NCBI GenBank assembly: GCA_027371665.1
Contig: DAHXMP010000339.1
Span: 1 to 10,339, forward strand
DNA from: Bacteroidota bacterium
GTDB taxonomy: Bacteria; Bacteroidota; Ignavibacteria; Kapaibacteriales; UBA2268
Length of the DNA: 10,339 bases
Direction: 5' to 3'
Shown here in pieces: positions 1-6,800 of this stretch. Below the pieces are notes generated by a model. The model was given only the letters and a program-made list of their open reading frames with translations. It did not search any database and had not been told where the DNA came from. The translations under genes and the position numbers were made by a program. Each line of letters begins with the position of its first letter. Positions within the stretch are counted from its first letter, which is position 1.

Positions 1-1026
1 CAATGTAAAATAAATATCCTTAAAAACAAAAGGGAATTCCCTGCTTGAAAAAATCCTGTAAAATCTTCCTCCGCTAAAATCCGATAAATTTTTTAATGGT
101 TCTTCTCTTGTTGGGCCATAACCGATTGTATAAATTCTGACTCCTGATGATTTAGCATCTCTGTAAACCGAATCTATAGGTTTAATCAATTGATTATCTT
201 CTCCGTCCGTAAATAATATAATAATTTTTTTATAGGAACTATCAGCTTTTTTTAATTCTCTGATTCCTGTTAATACACTAAGATACATTGCAGTACCAAA
301 ACCATAATTATCCTTTAATCCGTCAACCTTTAATTTATTTATATATTCATCACGATTTTTTGTTAAGGGAATTTCAACGTGCATTTTAGATGTAAATTTA
401 ACGACCGATACATAGTCTCCTTTTTTTATCGCTTTCAGGACATACCTGACAGCTTCCTGAAGCTGTTTCGCTCTGAAGTCACCCATTGAAGGCGAATGGT
501 CGAGTACAAAACAAATTGCATAAGGCGGACTCGTATTTTCCTTAATTTCAGTTACATTATATGAAGATATTTTATGCTTTTCACCATTACATGAGTCAGT
601 TAATTTAAACCAATAATTCTTGAAATCTCCCGTGAAAACGAATTCAGGCGGAGCAAGTCCCGAAATATAATGTCCTTTAGCATCGAAGACAACTACCCTT
701 AAATTAATTTCAGCAGGATAATAAGAAGCATCAACTTCTTTCATATCCAATTGAAGGGAATTTAATTCATTATTAACCACATCATAGCTGATATTATTTT
801 TATTCTTATTCTCTTCAATCAAATTTGATGCCGGAAGTGCTGTATTCAGGTAAATCGGTTTGTAGTAAATAAGTGTATCCGAAGGAATTGATTCCTCAAT
901 TTGCCTGACAACCATCTGTGGACATGCTGTCAGGAAGACAAACAAAATCATTGGAAAGACAGCTTTTAAAATTTTGAAACCCTGTCTTTTAATATTTTTA
1001 ATTAATATTAATCCTGATAATTTCAT
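1..1026 (-). CDS. von Willebrand factor A domain lipoprotein (3' end outside window)
   Basis: The frame is open for 342 codons from an ATG at 1026 to the window edge, so the C-terminus is missing. The N-terminus has a basic stretch, a hydrophobic segment and a lipobox LTAC (residues 32-35), which predicts a lipoprotein anchored at Cys35. Residues about 104-165 form a beta-rich region of the type that precedes vWA domains in 'VWFA-related' proteins (VVVFDAKGHYISGL). The vWA domain starts near residue 169 and has a complete MIDAS metal site: D176-H-S178-P-S180, T245 in GFGTAMY, and D274 in FTDGED. Such domains bind protein partners through a divalent metal. No partner can be named here. An internal Met26 is a possible start, but it would remove the basic n-region, so Met1 is preferred. 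There is no clear ribosome binding site. The gene is transcribed divergently from the response regulator. Confidence 0.85.
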   Translation of the reverse strand, partial: MKLSGLILIKNIKRQGFKILKAVFPMILFVFLTACPQMVVRQIEESIPSDTLIYYKPIYLNTALPASNLIEENKNKNNISYDVVNNELNSLQLDMKEVDASYYPAEINLRVVVFDAKGHYISGLAPPEFVFTGDFKNYWFKLTDSCNGEKHKISSYNVTEIKENTSPPYAICFVLDHSPSMGDFRAKQLQEAVRYVLKAIKKGDYVSVVKFTSKMHVEIPLTKNRDEYINKLKVDGLKDNYGFGTAMYLSVLTGIRELKKADSSYKKIIILFTDGEDNQLIKPIDSVYRDAKSSGVRIYTIGYGPTREEPLKNLSDFSGGRFYRIFSSREFPFVFKDIYFTL

Positions 1027-1229
1027 ATTACAATTATATACTTTAAAATAGAAAAATTGTTACATTAATTATTTTTTTTACAATTAATCATTTATTCAAT
1101 TTCTTATAAATTTTATAAATCAACAAAGATTTTATATTTGATAATGACAATAAAATTTTGCTAATTTGTTTTTTTCTAAAAATAGGTTTGGATTGGAATA
1201 ACAGAAAATAAATGGTTTAAGGTATTGCA
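1027..1229. other. divergent intergenic region
   Basis: This very AT-rich 203-bp spacer separates two divergently transcribed genes and must hold both promoters or their 5' leaders. The octamer TTACAATT occurs at 1028-1035 and again at 1079-1086. On the plus strand there are two TAnnTTTG matches (1133-1140 and 1183-1190). I found no convincing promoter for the minus-strand lipoprotein gene, and no ORF or stable hairpin. Confidence 0.6.
1156..1190 (+). promoter_or_regulatory. candidate Bacteroidota-type promoter of the response regulator
   Basis: TTTTG (1156-1160) is followed after 22 bp by TAGGTTTG (1183-1190). This resembles the TTG / TAnnTTTG pattern known for the primary sigma factor of Bacteroidota. 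Transcription would begin near 1196 and give a leader of roughly 35 bases. A second -7-like match, TATATTTG at 1133-1140, lacks a suitable upstream TTG. In such AT-rich DNA chance matches are common, so this is only a candidate. Confidence 0.35.
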
Positions 1230-2432
1230 ATGATTGAAAGAAATATCCCTATCTTAATTCTCGACGGTGATGAGTCTAACGCCGAAAAAATTTCAATTAT
1301 AATTAAAAAATTATATCCAAACTCAAATATAGATTTTGCTCACAACGGCATGGATGGATGGGCAATTATAGAAAGAATAAAAGATTCTACAATTATTATA
1401 GCCGACAGTTATCTTCCCGGAGTTAACGGTATTCAGTTGCTAAAAAAAGTTAAAACTGACAAACCGGAACCTCATACCTATTTCATAATTCTTACAAATA
1501 CGAAAGACAAGGAATTTAATATCAAGGCTTTACAATCAGGGGCGGATGAACTGCTAATGAAACCCTGGTCTGTGGAAGACCTCGTCGGTAGAATAAGGGC
1601 TGCTACACAGGTTCTCAGATTGCATAATACATTAAGAGTCGAACAGGCAAAAGTTGTAGAATTAAACGAAGAGCTTGATAAAACTTTTCAAAATAATTTC
1701 GAACTTTTACTTAAGATTCAGACCGTTAAGTTTCCGGATTATGAAAAAAATCTTAAGATGATTAGCCGTGCTGTATTATGGATAGCAAAAGAACTTGGGA
1801 TTGAAAATGAAGCAGAACTGAAAAATATCGAATACGCATCAAGAATCTGCTATATTGGGAAACTATACTTACAGGAGAAGCACTCTTATGAGCCTGTCAT
1901 GAAAAAAGGGATTATTATTAATCCTGTTATGGAAAAATATTCTTCCTTTTCTAAAGAGTTACTTTCAAATTTGAGGGGGTTTGAGGATATTGCTAATATA
2001 TTAACTCACATATATGAAAATTTTGACGGTAGCGGATTGCCTGATAACTTGCAATCCTGGAAAATACCTTATGGTTCCAGAATCTTGAGAGTCATTATTG
2101 ATTTTCATGATTTATTCAAATCCTTGAACGGAAGTTTTACTAAAGCTTATGAAGCTCTTGAATCTGAAATTAAAAGGCTATACGACCAAAAAGCAGTTGT
2201 TTTACTCGAGCAGTATTATGCTGAAACAGGTGAAGGAAAATTAAAATCAAATGAAAGGGCAATTGAAGCCAAAGACTTGCAGGTAGGGATGGTTGTTTCA
2301 AGAAAAATCGTTACAGAGTCCGGTTTAAAAATTGTTTCACAAACTTCAGAGCTTGATTTCGAAACTATAGAAAAAATCAAATCTATCGTCAAAGTTGACC
2401 CTATAATTGGAAATATTTATATTTATGGATGA
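1230..2432 (+). CDS. response regulator with degenerate HD-GYP output domain
   Basis: The protein has 400 residues. Residues 7-125 are a receiver domain with every key residue: acidic D12 and D14, phospho-acceptor D59 (ADSYLPGVNG), T89 and K111-P112. A helical linker, probably coiled coil, spans about 128-165. Residues about 170-320 follow the HD-GYP phosphodiesterase layout, but the metal ligands are gone. The usual LHDIGK reads ICYIGK (206-211), the HHE before DGSG reads IYE (261-263), and GYP is GLP (269-271). It is therefore probably not a cyclic-di-GMP hydrolase but a phosphorylation-controlled binding or scaffold protein; that is inference. The tail (about 345-400, KDLQVGMVVSRKI) resembles the small C-terminal domain of RpfG/HD-type regulators. 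AAGG at 1219-1222, seven bases before the ATG, supports the start. No sensor kinase gene is adjacent. Confidence 0.85.
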   Translation: MIERNIPILILDGDESNAEKISIIIKKLYPNSNIDFAHNGMDGWAIIERIKDSTIIIADSYLPGVNGIQLLKKVKTDKPEPHTYFIILTNTKDKEFNIKALQSGADELLMKPWSVEDLVGRIRAATQVLRLHNTLRVEQAKVVELNEELDKTFQNNFELLLKIQTVKFPDYEKNLKMISRAVLWIAKELGIENEAELKNIEYASRICYIGKLYLQEKHSYEPVMKKGIIINPVMEKYSSFSKELLSNLRGFEDIANILTHIYENFDGSGLPDNLQSWKIPYGSRILRVIIDFHDLFKSLNGSFTKAYEALESEIKRLYDQKAVVLLEQYYAETGEGKLKSNERAIEAKDLQVGMVVSRKIVTESGLKIVSQTSELDFETIEKIKSIVKVDPIIGNIYIYG

Positions 2433-2493
2433 ATTTTTTTGTCAACTAATCAAAATCCCAGAATTTTTCTTTTACCATTACATTTTAGATTAA

Positions 2494-2511
2494 CAATTAT
2501 TTTAATAATTG
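2494..2511. repeat. AT-rich inverted repeat
   Basis: CAATTATT (2494-2501) and AATAATTG (2504-2511) are perfect inverted 8-mers separated by two bases. Only a TTTT follows, after two further bases, and the stem is almost all A-T pairs. As an intrinsic terminator for the response regulator gene it would be weak; a protein-binding operator is equally possible. It may also be a chance product of base composition. Confidence 0.3.
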
Positions 2512-2591
2512 AATTTTAGCTGTGAAAACATCACATAAGATTATCTGATTTGAAAATCCAATAAATCCCCCATCAGATGTTCAAATTTGGT

Positions 2592-2599
2592 TAGTTTTG
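2592..2599 (+). promoter_or_regulatory. candidate -7 promoter element of the aspartase fusion gene
   Basis: TAGTTTTG fits TAnnTTTG and would place the transcription start near 2605, about 30 bases before the ATG. No TTG lies at the proper distance upstream, so only half of the expected promoter is visible. A site lacking a good -33 element often needs an activator, but this is speculation. Confidence 0.25.
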
Positions 2600-2623
2600 C
2601 AGGTAAGATGTATTTATTTATCT

Positions 2624-2634
2624 GAGAGGATATC
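2624..2634 (+). promoter_or_regulatory. ribosome binding site of the aspartase fusion gene
   Basis: GAGAGGA (2624-2630) lies four bases before the ATG at 2635. It fixes the start upstream of the cyclic-nucleotide-binding-type domain, which shows that the fusion is translated as one protein. purC uses the same GAGGA-N4-ATG arrangement. Confidence 0.7.
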
Positions 2635-4518
2635 ATGCTTACAAAAGATTTGATTGAAATTTTAAAAAGAATTGAATTATTCAGAGATTTGAATGATAGG
2701 GAACTGGAATTGATAACAAAGCAATCAGAGATATTAAAGCTGAAAAAAAGTGAAATGCTTTACGAACAGAATTTTCCACGATTATTTTTATATATTATTA
2801 TCGAGGGAAAAATTGAATTGTTTAAATCGCTGCCTTTTGGTGGTGAAACAAGAATTGCTATTTTTAACAGATATGACTTCCTTAGCGAAGGAGCAATGCT
2901 GGATGAATATCCCCATTCGACTTCAGCACGGGCTATAAAAGACTCTGAAATAATAGCAATTCACAGAAATAAATTCAATGAATTAGTAAAATCTGATTCG
3001 CAGGCTTATGTTAAGGTCCTGTCCCGCATATCAAGAGTAATTTCGCGAAGGATGAGACAGACAACCAACCTTGTTGCTGGTGCAGCTGAACAATATATTT
3101 CCGGAAGAACAAGAATCGAACATGACCTACTTGGAGAAAGAAATGTCCCCGACGAATTTTACTATGGTGTTCAGACATTAAGAGCTACTGAGAATTTCAA
3201 TATAACTGGTGTATCAATAAACCATTATCCTTCCCTCATTAAAGCCCTGGCCCAGGTTAAACTGGCTGCCGCTAAAGCAAATTTCGAGACAGGGCTTTTG
3301 CCTGGCAACATCTCTGATGCAATAATAAAGGCATGCGGAGAAATTATTGACGGGAATTGGTTGTCTCATTTTGTTGTTGATGTTATCCAGGGAGGAGCAG
3401 GAACATCAACCAATATGAATGCAAATGAAGTAATTGCCAACAGGGCTCTTGAAATCATGGGATTTGATAAGGGAAATTATGAAAAATGCCATCCAAACAA
3501 TCATGTTAATTTGTCTCAATCAACAAATGATGTATATCCGACAGCATTACGTATAGCACTTTTTTATACGAATCAAAAACTTATCGAGAGTCTTAAAGAA
3601 CTTATATCTTCATTTCAAAATAAGGCTAATGAGTTTTCAGGTATCATTAAAATGGGAAGGACTCAATTGCAGGATGCAGTTCCCATGACACTGGGACAGG
3701 AATTTGAAAGTTTCGCTGTTACGCTTAGAGAAGAAATACAAAGGCTGGAATCGAATGCTAACCTTCTCCTCGAAGTTAATATGGGCGGCACGGCAATAGG
3801 AACAGGAATAAATGCCGAGCCAAAATACAGAGAGTATGTTATTAAATACCTTTGCGATATAACGGGATTACCACTAAAACTCGCTGACAATCTTGTCGAA
3901 GCAACCCAGGATACAGGTTCCTATGTAATTTTTTCCTCAGCCGTTAAAAGACTCGCTGTAAAACTATCCAAAACCTGTAATGACCTCAGGCTTTTAAGTT
4001 CTGGTCCACGGGCTGGTTTAGGTGAAATAAACCTACCCAAAATGCAGCCCGGTTCATCTATTATGCCTGGTAAAGTTAATCCGGTTATTCCGGAAGTTGT
4101 CAATCAAATCGCTTTCAAGGTCATCGGCAATGACATTACAGTCACAATGGCAGCAGAAGCCGGACAGCTCCAGTTGAATGTCATGGAACCTGTTATAGCT
4201 CAAAGCATTTTCGAATCTATGAACATTCTTCGAAACGGCATGTTGACTCTTAAATACAGATGTGTTGATGGAATAACGGCAAATGAGCATATTTGCAGGA
4301 ATTATGTCGCAAACAGCATCGGAATTGTTACGGCATTAAATCCTGTTCTTGGTTATGAAACTTCTACTATGCTTGCTAAAGAGGCACAGGAATCCGGAAA
4401 AAGCATCTATACTCTTGTACTTGAGAAAAAACTACTTGCTGAAAAACAACTTGATGAATTACTGATGCCGGAAAATATGATAGGCCCCAAAAACGTCGGG
4501 AGCCTGAGGAATATTTGA
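2635..4518 (+). CDS. aspA: aspartate ammonia-lyase with N-terminal cyclic-nucleotide-binding-type domain
   Basis: The lyase part (about residues 158-627, close to the 478 residues of E. coli AspA) deaminates L-aspartate to fumarate and ammonia in the cytosol. All family blocks are intact: GAGTSTNMN (255-262), SQSTND (294-299), the GRTQLQDAVP block (341-350) and the catalytic serine loop GSSIMPGKVNP (473-483). The following residues IPEVVNQIAFKVIGND favour aspartase over fumarase, which reads TQCEAL there. A fumarase C-terminal domain ends the protein. Residues 1-145 form an additional cNMP-binding-type domain of the CRP/PKA-R superfamily: beta roll, cassette FLSEGAMLDEYPHSTSARA (82-100), then helix 112-145. 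The cassette Glu is present (E85), but the usual Arg is His94, so the ligand is uncertain. Allosteric control of the lyase by this domain is inference. No frameshift is seen; the gene converges with pdxA. Confidence 0.92.
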   Translation: MLTKDLIEILKRIELFRDLNDRELELITKQSEILKLKKSEMLYEQNFPRLFLYIIIEGKIELFKSLPFGGETRIAIFNRYDFLSEGAMLDEYPHSTSARAIKDSEIIAIHRNKFNELVKSDSQAYVKVLSRISRVISRRMRQTTNLVAGAAEQYISGRTRIEHDLLGERNVPDEFYYGVQTLRATENFNITGVSINHYPSLIKALAQVKLAAAKANFETGLLPGNISDAIIKACGEIIDGNWLSHFVVDVIQGGAGTSTNMNANEVIANRALEIMGFDKGNYEKCHPNNHVNLSQSTNDVYPTALRIALFYTNQKLIESLKELISSFQNKANEFSGIIKMGRTQLQDAVPMTLGQEFESFAVTLREEIQRLESNANLLLEVNMGGTAIGTGINAEPKYREYVIKYLCDITGLPLKLADNLVEATQDTGSYVIFSSAVKRLAVKLSKTCNDLRLLSSGPRAGLGEINLPKMQPGSSIMPGKVNPVIPEVVNQIAFKVIGNDITVTMAAEAGQLQLNVMEPVIAQSIFESMNILRNGMLTLKYRCVDGITANEHICRNYVANSIGIVTALNPVLGYETSTMLAKEAQESGKSIYTLVLEKKLLAEKQLDELLMPENMIGPKNVGSLRNI

Positions 4519-4522
4519 AAAT

Positions 4523-5509
4523 TCAAGAAGAATCATGATTCCCGGCTATTATTCTTGCTAATTGTATTGCCTGAACAGCACTCCTGCAGTCTGCAATTCC
4601 CTTGCCCGCTATATCGAATGCCGTGCCATGATCGGGTGAAGTTCTGATAATCGGAAGTCCTGCAGTAAAATTGACACCTGTGCCGCTTGATAAAAGTTTT
4701 AATGGGATTAGTCCCTGGTCATGATACATTGCTAAAATTCCATCAAAATTTTTATAAATATCAAATCCGAAGAATCCATCTGATGCAAACGGTCCCTCTG
4801 CATAAATACCCTTAAATGAGCATCTTTCAATTGCTGGTAAAATCATCTCTCTTTCTTCAGTCCCCATGGTGGCATTTTCTCCGGCATGAGGATTAAGGCT
4901 TAGAACGGCAATTTTAGGTGTTAATATTTTAAAATCATTAACAAGACTGTTATGTAAAGCACTTATTCTTTCCGATAAATGAAGTAACGACATAGATTCC
5001 GGAACAACCTTTATTGGGATATGAGTGGTTGACAATGCAATTCTTACATTCCCGGAACAAAGAATCATTAAGGGTTTTTGTACATTACATTTAAATGACA
5101 GATATTCTGTATGCCCAGTATAATTCCATCCAGCTGAATACATTGAATACTTAGAAACAGGCATTGTAACAAGTGCATCATAATGTTTTGCAATCAATTT
5201 ATCACAGCTTACCTCAAGTGATTCCGCCGCTAGTTTGCCTGCCTCACGTGATGAATTTCCAAAAATAATTTTCGTATGAGAACTACACCCAAGAATTTCA
5301 CAGTACTTTTTCCCAATCCAGACTCCTTTACCTTCAAATTGCACCGGAAGTTCAAAATTATCCAGATATTCTTTTAACGTGTCCCTGTTACCGGCAATAT
5401 CAATCCTGACATCCTGAAAATCATCATTAGAACTGACTTCATTTATGGCTTTTGCCATAACTTCGATGCCAATCCCATTGCAGTCACCGATACTTATTAC
5501 AATCTTCAA
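4523..5509 (-). CDS. pdxA: 4-hydroxythreonine-4-phosphate dehydrogenase
   Basis: PdxA oxidises 4-phosphohydroxy-L-threonine with NAD(P)+ in the deoxyxylulose-5-phosphate-dependent route to pyridoxal 5'-phosphate. The 328 residues match the family length. The sequence shows GDCNGIGIE (8-16; the family often reads GDPAGIGPE), substrate-contact TGHTEYL (H133), and the three metal-binding histidines in TTHIP (H163), NPHAGE (H208) and MYHDQG (H263). They run in the same order and spacing as H166, H211 and H266 of E. coli. TSPDHGTAFDIAGKG near the C-terminus is also typical. The start is TTG at 5509: an in-frame TAG at 5524-5522 leaves no ATG choice, and the protein then begins as PdxA proteins do. 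Ten A residues precede the TTG and no good Shine-Dalgarno site is seen. It is the last gene of the four-gene operon, 19 bp after rodA. Confidence 0.95.
   Translation of the reverse strand: MKIVISIGDCNGIGIEVMAKAINEVSSNDDFQDVRIDIAGNRDTLKEYLDNFELPVQFEGKGVWIGKKYCEILGCSSHTKIIFGNSSREAGKLAAESLEVSCDKLIAKHYDALVTMPVSKYSMYSAGWNYTGHTEYLSFKCNVQKPLMILCSGNVRIALSTTHIPIKVVPESMSLLHLSERISALHNSLVNDFKILTPKIAVLSLNPHAGENATMGTEEREMILPAIERCSFKGIYAEGPFASDGFFGFDIYKNFDGILAMYHDQGLIPLKLLSSGTGVNFTAGLPIIRTSPDHGTAFDIAGKGIADCRSAVQAIQLARIIAGNHDSS
4530..4541. repeat. 12-bp perfect palindrome at the convergent gene ends
   Basis: GAATCATGATTC is its own reverse complement and lies inside the last codons of pdxA, just past the aspartase stop codon. 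It has no loop and no T-run, so it is not a normal terminator. It may be chance. Confidence 0.3.
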
Positions 5510-5519
5510 TTTTTTTTTT
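5507..5519 (-). promoter_or_regulatory. TTG start codon preceded by an A10 tract (pdxA)
   Basis: Read on the minus strand, ten consecutive A bases (5519-5510) run directly into the TTG initiator (5509-5507). A-rich sequence just upstream can replace a Shine-Dalgarno site, especially in Bacteroidota. The nearest AGGG lies about 17 bases away, at the rodA stop codon. Translation is probably coupled to rodA and weak, though that is inference. Confidence 0.55.
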
Positions 5520-5528
5520 AACTATACC

Positions 5529-6785
5529 CTACTTTTTCAGATTTCTGATTCTTTGAGTTCTGAAGGCATTCATCAACAATCCTATAAATGCACAATTTAC
5601 AATAAGTGCTGTTCCCCCGTAACTCATAAACGGTAATGGAATACCCATCACCGGCATCAATCCCAAAACCATACCAATATTTATCATTGTATGGTAGAAA
5701 AACACCGTTGCTATCCCAAAAGACAACAGGCTAAAGAATTTATTTTCTGTTTCAAAAGCAATTTTACCGGATTTCAAAATTATTCCGGTTAGTAACCCGA
5801 TTACAAGCACGCCACCTACAAAACCAAATTCTTCGGAAGGGACACAAAAGATGAAATCAGTCCATTGTTTGGGAATATATCTCAATTGAGTTTGTGTACC
5901 TTGTAAATATCCCTTACCCGTTAAACCCCCGCTCCCGACAGCCAGCTTTGATTGTATAACATTATACCCTTTACCGAGCGGGTCCTTGTCAGGATTAAGG
6001 AAAGTATCAATCCTATTTCTTTGATGGGGCATAAGATGATTTACTATCATCGGGCTTGTATAACCGACAGCTACAATAATAATTATTGTTGCAAATGTCA
6101 ATAATAATTTTTTTCTGAGCAATGCTGCAATAATTGAATAAACTGAAACTGCAGTAACGAAATGTACCGGGCTTATTAATGACAGAAGAATAACTATTGG
6201 AATACTTGAAATAAAGAAAAGTAACAGTATGTCAAATCCGGTCCAAAATAAAATTCCAACAAGCATAGCTATCAAAACTGTTGCCGTACCAATATCCGGT
6301 TCAAGAGAAATCAATGAAAGCGGTAAAATAATTATGACTAAAACAAGACCTAAATCCCTGAAAGTTTTTATATCTGTTCCCTTCCTTGACAAATGTGTTG
6401 CTATAAGATTCAGTGAAGATAATTTCGCAAATTCAGAAGGTTGCAGGCTTAAGCCTCCAACCTGGAACCACCCTTTAGTTCCATATACAGTCCTGCCGAA
6501 AATGAGCACTGTTATTAATAACAATAATGTAAAGATATATAATACAAGAGCATAATCGTTGAGCCACCTTTCAGGAAGTATAATACATACAAACATTATA
6601 CCCAATCCAACACCTGTATATATAAGCTGTTTAAAAAAATAATGACTCATACCTGAATCATATGTAGCGCTATAGATGGAAATCAGACCCATTGCAATTA
6701 TTAGAACAGCCATTAAAAAAGTTGTCCAGTCGAAAAACTCACCTGGTTGTTTTTTTAATGCTAATATATCATCATCATGTGCCAT
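5529..6785 (-). CDS. rodA: rod-shape SEDS peptidoglycan polymerase RodA
   Basis: RodA is the inner-membrane glycosyltransferase that polymerises lipid II into glycan strands for lateral wall growth, acting with a class B penicillin-binding protein (PBP2/MrdA). The 418-residue protein is almost wholly hydrophobic, with about ten membrane helices. It carries SEDS signatures: GWFQVGGLSLQPSEFAKL, GSGGLTGKGYLQGTQTQ, then IPKQWTDFIF with the conserved Asp at 310, EEFGF (318-322), and C-terminal MPFMSYGGTALI-type sequence (here LPFMSYGGTALI). The GTQTQ and WTDFIF blocks favour RodA over FtsW. It is longer than the 370-residue E. coli protein, apparently because of extra hydrophobic sequence in the middle. 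The gene starts 15 bp after purC with only a weak purine-rich site. The usual neighbours mreBCD and mrdA are not in the window, and the PBP partner must be encoded elsewhere. Confidence 0.94.
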   Translation of the reverse strand: MAHDDDILALKKQPGEFFDWTTFLMAVLIIAMGLISIYSATYDSGMSHYFFKQLIYTGVGLGIMFVCIILPERWLNDYALVLYIFTLLLLITVLIFGRTVYGTKGWFQVGGLSLQPSEFAKLSSLNLIATHLSRKGTDIKTFRDLGLVLVIIILPLSLISLEPDIGTATVLIAMLVGILFWTGFDILLLFFISSIPIVILLSLISPVHFVTAVSVYSIIAALLRKKLLLTFATIIIIVAVGYTSPMIVNHLMPHQRNRIDTFLNPDKDPLGKGYNVIQSKLAVGSGGLTGKGYLQGTQTQLRYIPKQWTDFIFCVPSEEFGFVGGVLVIGLLTGIILKSGKIAFETENKFFSLLSFGIATVFFYHTMINIGMVLGLMPVMGIPLPFMSYGGTALIVNCAFIGLLMNAFRTQRIRNLKK

Positions 6786-6800
6786 TCTTCATCTTTTTAA

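Larger units (their letters stand above)
2433..2634. other. intergenic region between response regulator and aspartase
   Basis: This 202-bp AT-rich gap holds an inverted repeat (2494-2511) and a promoter-like TAGTTTTG (2592-2599). I see no ORF, no GC-rich terminator and no recognisable riboswitch. Its size suggests that the two flanking plus-strand genes have separate promoters. Confidence 0.5.

Noticed and set aside
3663..4290. Three short minus-strand frames inside the aspartase gene
   Set aside because: They are opposite the conserved lyase blocks, have no recognisable features and overlap one another. They are shadows of a certain gene.
4475..4505. GGCTCC...GGGGCC hairpin downstream of pdxA on the minus strand
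   Set aside because: The stem is six pairs with a wobble, the loop is ten bases, and no T-run follows, so it does not meet the pattern of an intrinsic terminator. It also lies within the aspartase coding region.
2635..4518. Fumarase (FumC) as the identity of the lyase
   Set aside because: After GSSIMPGKVNP the sequence continues VIPEVVNQ and later AEAGQLQLNVMEPVI, which are aspartase features. FumC has TQCEAL at the first position.
5510..5520. T-run on the plus strand as a terminator
   Set aside because: No gene on the plus strand ends here and no hairpin precedes the run. On the coding strand it is the A tract before the pdxA start.
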